From positions 248,001-312,000 of the forward strand of contig CP091739.1 in assembly GCA_022010095.1 (NCBI GenBank): a stretch of 64,000 nt of DNA. Direction: 5' to 3'. Source of the DNA: Clostridium sp. GTDB taxonomy: Bacteria > Bacillota_I > Bacilli_A > RF39 > UBA660. Of the stretch, positions 22,342 to 29,818 are shown in pieces. Numbering within the stretch: the stretch's first letter is position 1; every line of letters begins with the position of its first letter. The notes under the pieces are model-generated. The model was not told where the DNA came from. It ran no database searches and saw only the letters and a program-made list of their open reading frames with translations. Position numbers and translations under genes: made by a program.

Positions 22342-23913
22342 ATGAAAAAAATATAAAAAATTCTGTATTCTTTCTTTTTCTAGTATTTTTTTAGTTTTTT
22401 TCTTTTTTTCTTTTTTCAAATTTAAAAAGCTGCTACTAATTTTTGATATTAATTACGATATTAATGAGCATTTTAATTATTTTTTTATGAACAAAAAAAT
22501 AATACTCCATTTTATCAATTATTAATGTCTCGTGGTGATTCTTTATTTAGTGATTATTTTAAGTCATTTTTATAATGGTTATCAATATGTTTATATTTCA
22601 TATTGTGTTGATTATTTAGACGATTATTCTGGTGCTATTCCAGATGTTATGCTTGGTTGTAAATATGCTGTTGTGTTGTCTCATGAGTCACATAGTTTTT
22701 ATTTATAAAAAAATGGTGTTTTTTTAGTCTTACTAATTCTTATACTTGTTATGGTGGTCGTCCAATAACTTTTTTTGTGAAGATGTTATATTATTTTTTT
22801 GATCAAAAATGCTAATCTTATTTATAATGGTTCTTATTCTTCTTCTTCGACTTTTTAATTTAAGATATAGTTTAAATGTTGATAATACAGATGAATTTGT
22901 ATATATCATTTCTAATTATTTTTTTATGGTAAAAAAATGGTTTGAAATTTGGTTCTGATGGTATTTCAACTGATTTAAGATTAACTCGTTTAATTTTTAA
23001 ATGATAGTTATTATTCAGTGAATCGTATTTCCACAAGAAATAATTTTTTAAAATTTTTTTGGTCTAATTTATATGGTCATATTTTTTTAATGATCAAACT
23101 GGTAAGGATATAAGTGATTTAGGTTTATCGTATTTTTATTAAAAAAACTTTTTATATTAAGGATAATAATCCTACAGACTGGTTTGTATAATTTATTGAA
23201 TTATAATTCTTCTACATCTTCTATAAGTGTTCCAGATGGTTATTCTAATCAAACATTTAGTTATGATAATCGTTATTATCTTGTTCCTAATAGTTTAACT
23301 TGTAGTTTATCTGAATCTTTGTTATATTTTTTTCTACGACTGATATTTCTTCATTAAATTTAATTTATTATTCTGTTATTGATGATAATATATCATATGA
23401 TAAATTTAATTCATTTACTTTTTAATTTAAAGTCTGCAAATCGTTTAGAAGCTTTTATCATTAACTAAGTTTGTTGATAAAATAACTGATAATTTTTTTA
23501 TATTATTTTTTTCTAATGATAATTTTGCTGTTAATACTTTTTTTATTATAATCCTAATTGTTATTCTGTTTATGATTCTGTGAGTACATCTAATATTGAA
23601 TTTGTTAATCCTAATACTAATAATGATATTATAATTACTCCTGGAGATCAAAATTATATTTATAATGAAATATCTAATAAATCCTTTGATTTAGTTACTG
23701 ATTCAGGTACTAATTCTTCTGATATAGATGTTGTTTCAATTATTTCTGGTGCTTGGGAAGGTGCTAAAACTTTTTATAAATTCTAGTTATTATATTTTTA
23801 GGTATGACTACTAATTTATTTACTTTGTTACCTGTTCAAGTTTCTAGTATTATCTTGTGTGTATTTAGTGTTGGTATGGTTATTGTTCTGTGGAAGATTT
23901 TTTTCGTTCTTAG
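22342..23913 (+). CDS. Large secreted phage protein with C-terminal anchor (adsorption protein candidate)
   Basis: About 500 residues after repair of many T-run indels. TAGGAGTG precedes ATG 22342. The N-terminus is a signal peptide (MKKYKKFCILSFSSIFLVFF). A Tyr/Ser/Asn/Asp-rich outer part follows (QYVYISYCVDYLDDYSGA, VVLSHESHSF, SVPDGYSNQTFSYDNRYY, NTNNDIIITPGDQ). It ends with PVQVSSIILCVFSVGMVIVLW and a basic KIFRS tail. This layout matches pIII-type receptor-binding proteins of filamentous phages. No sequence family is recognised. The exact stop depends on one T run (23913 to 23928). Confidence 0.6.
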
Positions 23914-23925
23914 GAGGAATCTAAT

Positions 23926-24089
23926 ATGATTGATTCATTTTTATAAAAATTAGCTTGTTTATTCTTGGTGAATTGCCTTCACAGTTTGCCTTCTTAAATG
24001 CTATATTTGCTCTTGTATTAGCCTTGATATTTGTTTTTGTTGTTATTTCTCCTTTTATCTTTTTATGGAAATTGTGCTTTAGGTGGTAG
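23926..24089 (+). CDS. Small membrane phage protein
   Basis: TAGGAGGAATCTAAT precedes ATG 23926. After one T-run repair: MIDSFIKISLFILGELPSQF, then a strong helix (AIFALVLALIFVFVVISPF) and basic end WKLCFRW, 53 residues. The next gene starts 2 bases after the stop, so the two are coupled. pVI-like by position only. Confidence 0.45.
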
Positions 24090-24090
24090 T

Positions 24091-24357
24091 ATGGAATTAG
24101 TAATTAAATGGTTATTTAATATGTTTTTCTTATTTGGTTGAAAATGTTTTATCTTGGAAATTGATTGGCGAGTTTAGTATTCTTCATTTCATTTTTAGGT
24201 TTTTTTCTTACTTGTGGTTTTTACTTGAATTTTTTTATCTTTTGGCTTTTTACATTCTGGAAGTACTGCTGATTATATTGGTGGTTTGCGTCGCAGTTCT
24301 AATTCTGAAAATAGAAAAAGATAAAAAAATATTTTTAAGTTAGGTAAAAAGATATAA
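24091..24357 (+). CDS. Membrane phage protein with basic C-terminus
   Basis: Starts MELVIKWLFNMFSYLVENVL. It contains two hydrophobic helices (around FHFIFSFFLTCGFYLNFFIF) and ends GLRRSSNSENRKDKKYFKLGKKI at TAA 24355-24357, about 88 residues after T- and A-run repairs. Size, two helices and a basic cytoplasmic tail resemble pVI minor coat proteins. The repairs at 24129, 24200-24260 and 24316-24336 are uncertain. Confidence 0.45.
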
Positions 24358-24390
24358 AATAATGGATAGTGAATCAGGTGAAATAATTCT

Positions 24391-25276
24391 ATGAGAAAAA
24401 AATTCTTTTTTTACTATTTTTTTAAGTTTTTATTACTACAATTTATGTAAATGCTAGTAGTTATGTTGGTTGGCAACATATTGAAGTTAGTTCTTTACCA
24501 GAGGCTTCTGCTGATACTATTAATTATATTTATGATTTTTAATAGTAAATATTATGTTACTAAAGTTGTTTATTCTGATTATTCTTCTTTTTAATGTTAA
24601 TGATAAGTTTAATTCTTCTACTGTTTTTTTACTTTTTTTAGCGATAATTTGAGAACTAATTTAAAAAGATTATTTGATTGATAATAATTATATTGATTCA
24701 CTTCATTATTATCGTGTTTTTTTGATTATTCTTATGGTAACTATAATTTTTAGTTTAAATTTTTTTATTATCGAAATGATAAATTTTTATTATTCTTTTT
24801 TTATACTAGTGGTTTGTCTCAGTATACAGAATCTATTTCTTTTTATTGATGATAATAGTTTTTAAGTTGGTATTATTTAATTTAGGTTCAGTTGATTATT
24901 CTATTACTAAAATTTATAATGATTTTTCCTTCAATGGTTATGTTTAGTTCATTACCAGCTGTATCTTATGAATGGAGTGAGATTAGTTATTATGATTGGT
25001 ATGAATTTAGTTCTGATTCTAATGATTTTTTTATTTATTTTTATAATTTTACCGACATTTCTTCGTTTGATGTTTTTGTCTTGGGTTGATTTTACTTCTT
25101 TTGATGATTTTTCAGAAGTTAGTTGTTGTTATTACTGTTAATGTTTTTGTATTGCTTATTATTGTTGCTATTTATTTATGTGTTTTTTTGAAGCTTTTTT
25201 TAACAAGTTTGTTAGTTGGATTTTTTTAGATAAAAAAATACGAAGTATTTTTCCATTTCAACTTGTTGAAATATAG
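24391..25276 (+). CDS. Second secreted phage protein with C-terminal anchor
   Basis: AGGTGA precedes ATG 24391. The signal peptide MRKKILFLLFFLSFITTIYV ends near NASSYVGWQ. The outer part is Tyr/Ser/Asp/Phe-rich (SLPEASADTINYIYDFNSKYY, DYSYGNYNFSLNFFYYRND, TSGLSQYTESISFYWDDN). A membrane helix near VVVITVNVFVLLIIVAIYLC and a short basic tail end it at TAG 25274-25276. It is about 290 residues; many T-run indels. Two proteins of this layout in one filamentous phage is unusual. One may bind the receptor and the other may be a structural or lytic-control protein. Confidence 0.5.
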
Positions 25277-25287
25277 CGTAGCGTAAC

Positions 25288-25332
25288 AGCCACGACGCGT
25301 GGCTTTTAAAACTAATACACGACGCGTGTATT
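25288..25332 (+). other. Twin GC-rich hairpins with a shared core
   Basis: AGCCACG-ACG-CGTGGCT (25288-25304) and AATACACG-ACG-CGTGTATT (25314-25332) are perfect stems with the same three-base loop and the shared 11-mer CACGACGCGTG. The first is followed by TTTT and could terminate transcription after the secreted-protein gene. The pair stands out in very AT-rich DNA. A packaging hairpin or RNA-processing site is an alternative. Confidence 0.65.
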
Positions 25333-25371
25333 TAGGTTTGTAGTTTTTTGTAAGAGAGGAGTTTATTATAA

Positions 25372-25532
25372 ATGATTTATAAGTTTATGTTGTTTTTTTA
25401 TATTTATTTTTTTAATATTTTTTTCAATTGTTTATGTTTTGGGATACCATTAGTAAATTCTTTATTAAGTTGTATTTAAAATTGTCTAAAAAAAGATGTT
25501 CTACCAAAACTATTGTTAAGCGAGTTAGGTAG
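25372..25532 (+). CDS. Small membrane phage protein before zot
   Basis: AGAGAGGAG precedes ATG 25372. With T-run repairs it reads MIYKFMLFFxF..., then FFSIVYVFWDTISKFFIKLY and a basic tail (KLSKKRCSTKTIVKRVR), about 53 residues, ending TAG 5 bases before the zot ATG. A one-helix protein with a strongly basic cytoplasmic end. Confidence 0.45.
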
Positions 25533-25536
25533 TATT

Positions 25537-26262
25537 ATGTCTGTTATTTATATTGGTGGTGTTCCTGGTACAGGTAAAAACTTTATTTGTTACTTATTTA
25601 ATGATGAAAAAAATTTAGACATGAAAAATAATTTTTTTAAAAGATTATTTTTCACATAAATATTATTTAAATGTTTTTTTAGTAATTATCCTATTAATTT
25701 ATATAAGAATATTTATTCTTATTCTATTAGTTTAAATTCTTTTTAGAAATTTTTAATAAACATATTCCTGATTGTGATATTGTGTTTGATGAATTTCAAA
25801 GTTATTGGGATTCTCTTGATTATAAAGATTTTCCCAAAAAAAATATTTCTAAAAAAATTTTTCAATTTCATCGTCATTTTGGAATTCATGATATTTATTT
25901 AGTATCGCAACATCCATCTCGTATTGTTAAACAAGCTAGAATTTTTAATTAATGAATTTTTATCAGATTACTAGATTTATTAAATTACCTTTTGGTGTTG
26001 GTTTTTTTGCGTTACAATATTTATTATAATTTTTGATGATTATGGTAAGTCTGTTAATGTGAAAAAGGGAAGATGTTGTTTATGATTTTAAAAAAAGAAG
26101 TTTATGTTTTTTTCGATATAAAAAAAGTGTTTTTAATGCTTATAACACTAAGTATATGAGAGCTTTTAGTTGATGATAAATCTTATATTAATACATCTGT
26201 ATATTCTTCAAAAAGATTTATCAATTGATTTGATTAAAAAAAGAATTTTTAATATTAAATAA
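25537..26262 (+). CDS. Zot-type filamentous phage assembly ATPase
   Basis: Starts MSVIYIGGVPGTGKT, a Walker A loop at residues 7-15. DIVFDEFQSYWDSLDYKDFP is the Walker B region and FHRHFGIHDIYLVSQHPSRI matches the Zot/gpI sensor segment. A basic part follows (RYKKVFNAYNTKYMRAL), about 240 residues in all. These proteins energise filament extrusion through the membrane. T/A-run indels at about 25579, 25630-25690, 25745, 25830, 25950 and 26010 break the frame. I do not see a clear C-terminal membrane helix, which many Zot proteins have. Confidence 0.8.
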
Positions 26263-26263
26263 T

Positions 26264-26284
26264 TGCTTGTGTACTACACAAGCA
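26264..26284 (+). other. Perfect 9-bp hairpin between zot and rep
   Basis: TGCTTGTGT, loop ACT, ACACAAGCA immediately after the zot stop. No T run follows, so it is unlikely to be a strong terminator. It may be an mRNA-processing or stabilising element upstream of rep. Confidence 0.5.
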
Positions 26285-26297
26285 TTGGGAGTGTATT

Positions 26298-27508
26298 ATG
26301 GATTATAATTATAGCATTGATAAAATGCAAATAGCCCCCGTCACTAATAGGGGGGTAGTAATATCATTGAAAGATAATGTTTTTTTCCTTTTATTTGACT
26401 GGCTTCAAGCTACTTTTTTTGTATTAATTCTAAAAAAAGTATAATATTTATGATATATTTTTTTATCTTTTTGGTGTTGATTCATGTGATGTTTTTATTA
26501 AATGAAAAAAATCTCCACATTTTTGGATATTCTTCTTGTTATAGTTATCATGATATATGTATTTTTTTCGTTCTGATCGTGACGATATGGGATATCATTT
26601 ATATATGACTGGTTCAGCTTGTAGAGATTTTGAAGAAATGGGTTTAAATTATCGTGATTTATTTGTTAAATTGTTTAAATTGAATGTACATTTTACTCGT
26701 GTAGATGTTTCTATTGATGATTTTACTGGTAAGTATTTTTCCTTTAAAGAAGATTAAGAATTGTATAATTAATAATTCTGTTGTTACTAAATTTAGATCA
26801 TCAATTCAATTTTTTTAAAAAAACTGATTTATCTTCTGTTGATGATATTGGACATACAATTTGGTTTGGTAGTAGGGCAAGTGATATTCAATTTGTTTTT
26901 TTATGATAAATTTAAGGAAAGAATTTATAATGCTGGTTGTTCTATTGATGAATCAATAAAAGCTTGGAATCGTTTTGAAATGAGATATAGAAATGTTTAT
27001 GCTGATACTATTATTGTTAATTATCTTTATGTTACTGATTTTAATGATTATATTTTTAGGCGTTATAAATAATTATATTAGTTTTTCGTGTTCCTGGTAA
27101 GGATAAGATTCGTTCTCGTTGGAAAGTTCAAAAGTGGTGGTTATCTTTTATTGATACCATACGTAAAGTTAAATTTCAGTCTAGACCTGTTGAATATGAT
27201 ATTGTAAAAAAGAAGAATTGGATCCTTAGATCTTGCTCTTATTCTATGTTTATTACAATGCTTTCTGATGTTAAAGATTTAAGTTCTGATTCAATTTTTA
27301 TCTGCATTTATTTTTTTGATACTTTTAAAAAAATGGTAGTACTGATATTACCGATTTACAATTACAGAAGCTTAATCAATATCGTGTTAAAAAAATAATT
27401 TGGTTCCAATTAATAGGGTAGAATTAAATGATTTTTATAAAAGATATTAAAGATGTTTTTGATTCAAAAAAATCACAAAAAAATGATAATAATTTTTTTG
27501 ATTTATAA
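26298..27508 (+). CDS. Replication initiation protein (Rep_trans / PF02486-like)
   Basis: GGGAGTG precedes ATG 26298. After many indel repairs it is about 390 residues. MDYNYSIDKMQIAPVTNRG starts it. FDWLQATF, DDMGYHLYMTGSACRDFEEMG, VHFTRVDVSIDDFTGKYF and WNRFEMRYRNVYADT match the order of conserved blocks in rolling-circle initiators of phages and plasmids (R-x-D-x-[AS]-x-D-D and R-x-E-x-R). The latter part is basic (RVPGKDKIRSRWKVQKWWLSF). It nicks the replicative form to start ssDNA synthesis. A terminator follows. Confidence 0.78.
26334..26356 (+). other. Candidate double-strand origin / Rep nick site inside rep
   Basis: CCCCC and GGGGG(G) flank GTCACTAATA, forming a GC hairpin within the first 20 codons of rep. 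It is the most G/C-dense spot of the element. Rolling-circle initiators commonly nick in or near their own gene, at a hairpin. The nick position cannot be seen from sequence alone. Confidence 0.5.
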
Positions 27509-27511
27509 TAC

Positions 27512-27546
27512 AAGATACAGCCCTATACGTGAATGTATCTTTTTAT
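27512..27546 (+). terminator. Terminator after rep
   Basis: AGATACA (27513-27519) pairs with TGTATCT (27534-27540), followed by TTTT. Confidence 0.75.
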
Positions 27547-28004
27547 TATTGATCAATAGGCATTGAGTGGTAAAATATTTAAACAGGAATGAGAACCTTT
27601 ATTGATGTTTTTTTATTTATTAGTTATGGTCTTTCTATATTGGTGTATACTATAAAATGCATCTTTTATTCTCGTTCCGTCTGTTTTTTTTTACCACGAA
27701 AATGGGTTCCTATTGTCAATATTAAAATAAAATGTGATTTATAAATTATAATTGTTCTTTTTAGAATAGTGCTAAAATTTGTTTGGGGGTGTAGCCTCCA
27801 AACAACTCAAAAATTAGAAATTGCAAGTCTAAAAGCTTTGCTTTTATGACTTGGTGCTATGTCATTTCAATTTCATTGTTCTGTTTCAATTTATCATTTT
27901 TTTGTGTTATAATTTTAGGCACACCAAAAAAATTGTAAAAAAAACATTTATTTATTTATAATTTTTATGGTATTATTTTTTTACATAGTAGAGTAGGTGT
28001 TTTT
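27547..28004 (+). other. Structured non-coding region of the phage
   Basis: About 460 bases without a credible gene. Imperfect arms 27567-27607 and 27660-27697 (TGGTAAA..AACAG..GAGAA..GATG and its complement) form one long hairpin. GTTTGGGGGTGTAGCCTCCAAAC forms a second at 27781-27803. AAGTC-AAAAGC-TTT-GCTTTT-GACTT forms a third at 27825-27852, enclosed by GAAATTG/CAATTTC. Filamentous phages hold the complementary-strand origin and packaging signal in such an intergenic region. Confidence 0.65.
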
Positions 28005-28228
28005 ATGAATAATTTTTGAAAATTTTTGGTTTGTTTATTTTTTTGGGTATTATTTTTATTTATATTATTGATAGTTTTTTTAATTACTATGTTTTTTTAT
28101 ATTATCATTGGGGTTATCATTTTTTTAGAAAAAGTTATTATACTTTGGATTTAGTTAATGATAATTTAATGAATAGAAATAAAAAAATGAATCTAATGAG
28201 TAAATTTAAAAAAATAATTTATATTTGA
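28005..28228 (+). CDS. Last small membrane protein of the phage
   Basis: A GTAGGTG site precedes ATG 28005. Removing one T from each of two runs near 28013-28026 gives MNNFENFGLFIFLGIIFIYI, a membrane helix. It continues IIDSFFNYYVFLYYHWGYHF and a Lys/Asn-rich tail (NRNKKMNLMSKFKKIIYI), about 74 residues, stop TGA. It lies between the structured region and the right dif-like site. In the circular form it would precede the first phage gene. Confidence 0.45.
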
Positions 28229-28288
28229 CTTGATTTTTTTAAATTTTGTATGTTGTATTATTAATTTAGAAAGTGTTATAAATATACA

Positions 28289-28316
28289 AGTTTACATAAC
28301 ATATATTATTTAAAGT
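28289..28316 (+). repeat. Right dif-like XerC/XerD site
   Basis: AGTTTACATAA, central CATATA, then TTATTTAAAGT. From memory, the B. subtilis dif, read in the same direction, is AGTTTACATAA TATATA TTCTAGGAAGT. The left arm is identical and the right arm keeps the terminal AAGT. This is the copy closest to a canonical chromosomal dif. Confidence 0.75.
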
Positions 28317-28541
28317 AACATATAATATAAAAAAACTAACTATAAAAAAATTATAAAAAAATTATATAATAATTAATATATTTATATTATTTATACTCGA
28401 TATTATATAGTATGTAATATACAAACCATATAATATACATATAAATCTACTAATGATTATATAAATAATTTAATCTAAAAATATAGCATAAATATAATTA
28501 CTTATTAATAAATATTTATTTATATAAATAATAACATGCTG
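28317..28541. other. Very AT-rich non-coding stretch beside dif
   Basis: About 225 bases made almost only of A and T in short alternating blocks. No reading frame, promoter pair or stable hairpin stands out. It separates the dif-like site from the 46-base repeat. Confidence 0.5.
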
Positions 28542-28650
28542 TAATTTACATCGACATATCAAAAATGTATATAATTCTCCATCTCGATAAAAAAATCATT
28601 ATTTCTAATTTGCATCGAGATATTAAAAGATGTATAATTCTCCACCTGAA
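28542..28650 (+). repeat. Two direct copies of a 46-base repeat
   Basis: Copies at 28542-28588 and 28605-28650 share TAATTT-CATCGA-ATAT-AAAA-ATGTATA and ATAATTCTCCA. ATCTCGAT at the end of copy 1 is complementary to ATCGAGAT at the start of copy 2, so the pair can also fold. No coding frame. Function unknown; scars of repeated insertion at dif, or a protein-binding site, are possibilities. Confidence 0.5.
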
Positions 28651-28767
28651 TGCAATAAAAATAATAATATGTTTCCCCTACTTTTTAAAAATTATATGAG
28701 TAGGGCTAATGCTATAAAAAAACATGACAATAATATACCAATATACATATATTTCAATTTATTATAA

Positions 28768-29480
28768 CTAAGAGCTTCTTTTTAACATATCATTAATTGA
28801 TAAACTTATCATTAGTCCAGCAACAAATAATAAAAACCAAAAGAAAGAAAAAAATATCATTGATATAGTTCTTAAATAATAAATATGTGAGTAGGGCTCC
28901 AAGTGGTTCTGTAAGTCCAGAAAATAGGGTGTATAAAAAAGTTTTCCTCTTCCCTACACCACTATAATAGAGTGGAACTGCAATAGCAATACCTTCTGGA
29001 ATATTATGAAGCATAATCGCAATACATAATTTAATTCCTATACTTATATTAGTATATGCACCCATAAAAACAGCCATGCCTTCTGGAAAGTTATGTAACA
29101 TTAAAGAAATCATACTAACTATCCCTATTCTATATAGTGATGACTTATTATTACTTTTTATCTATTTTTTTCTATTAATTTTTACTTATAGATAAATATC
29201 CAAGTAAGAAAGTTAATATACATATAGGAACGCCATAAAAATAATTGTATTTATTAATAATAGTAGGTACTGAAGAAGGTATTAAATCAAATATCGATAT
29301 TAAAGTCATAATACCAATCGAAAAAGAAAGAGCAAAAGTAATAAACTCCCCTATTCTTTTTGATTTTTAATAAATATAAGTAAACTACCTATAACTGTAG
29401 ATAATCCTGCAATTAAAGATAATAATAAAAGGTATATAAATATTATTAATATAAAAATTATATTCTATAAAAATAACAAT
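28768..29480 (-). CDS. ZIP-family metal transporter (ZupT-like)
   Basis: Imports Zn2+ or other divalent metals. The diagnostic MLHNFPEGMAV and MLHNIPEGIAI motifs (HNxPEG twice) lie in adjacent helices. FSIGIMTLISIFDLIP precedes them and GVGKRKTFLYTLFSGLTEPLGA follows. It ends FVAGLMISLSINDMLKRSS at 28768. Eight helices and about 235 residues are normal for ZIP. Indels at about 28787, 28873, 29160 and 29370 break the frame. The start is not certain because several T runs surround it; ...LLLLSLIAGLSTVIGSLL is the first helix. Confidence 0.85.
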
Positions 29481-29547
29481 AATTACCATAATTAATAAGT
29501 ATTATTTTTATATTTTTTTCCATAATAATAACAGGTGGTGATTAAAA

Positions 29548-29673
29548 ATGACTAACGCAAGAAGTAATTCTAGATCTAAATCTAATGCTAGAAACAATAG
29601 TAGAGCAAGAAACAATGCTCGTAGTAATGCTAGAAGCAATAGTAGAGCTAGAAGTAATTCAAGATGTAAATAG
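29548..29673 (+). CDS. Arg/Ser/Asn/Ala-repeat peptide
   Basis: AGGTGGTGATT precedes ATG 29548. It encodes 41 residues in one intact frame: MTNARSNSRSKSNARNNSRA then RNNARSNARSNSRARSNSR and a final CK. It is built almost only of repeated N-A-R-S-N-S-R units with about eleven Arg plus Lys. Low complexity, no hydrophobic residues and a single Cys. It resembles protamine-like or RNA-binding peptides in composition, but no family is recognised. It has its own terminator. Codons vary between repeats (AGA, CGT; AGT, TCT), which argues for selection on protein rather than simple DNA slippage. Confidence 0.6.
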   Translation: MTNARSNSRSKSNARNNSRARNNARSNARSNSRARSNSRCK

Positions 29674-29682
29674 TATAAAAAG

Positions 29683-29706
29683 ATATTCGAAAATGAATAT
29701 TTTTTT
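29683..29706 (+). terminator. Terminator after the repeat peptide
   Basis: ATATTC and GAATAT flank GAAAAT and run into seven Ts. Confidence 0.7.
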
Positions 29707-29818
29707 ACTTGTACTAAAAAAATCTTATATTATTACTAAACACTTACATTAAAAACTATTATTAAATTTATTCCACATATTATTGAATTTGTATTTATTT
29801 TTATGATAAAGTAATACT

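Larger units (their letters stand above)
20748..28316 (+). mobile_element. Filamentous phage (inovirus-type) prophage integrated at a dif-like site
   Basis: A 7.5-kb block whose genes all read in one direction, flanked by two 28-bp XerCD-type sites with identical central hexamers (CATATA). Inside are a Rep_trans-type initiator, a Zot-type P-loop ATPase, a short hydrophobic coat candidate, several one-helix proteins, two secreted proteins with C-terminal anchors and a structured non-coding region. This is the gene set and size of filamentous ssDNA phages. The coding strand is markedly T-rich, typical of ssDNA phages. No integrase gene is present, which fits use of host XerC/XerD. Family knowledge: such elements (CTX-phi type) do this in Proteobacteria. 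Confidence 0.85.

Noticed and set aside
20870..27508. TGA as a tryptophan codon (Mollicutes code 4)
   Set aside because: In-frame TGA triplets here vanish once run lengths are corrected, Trp is encoded by TGG throughout, and TGA ends cvpA, DUF421, the coat candidate and others.
20748..28316. Element interpreted as a rolling-circle plasmid
   Set aside because: A Rep alone would fit, but the Zot-type ATPase, coat candidate and secreted anchored proteins plus dif integration favour a filamentous phage.
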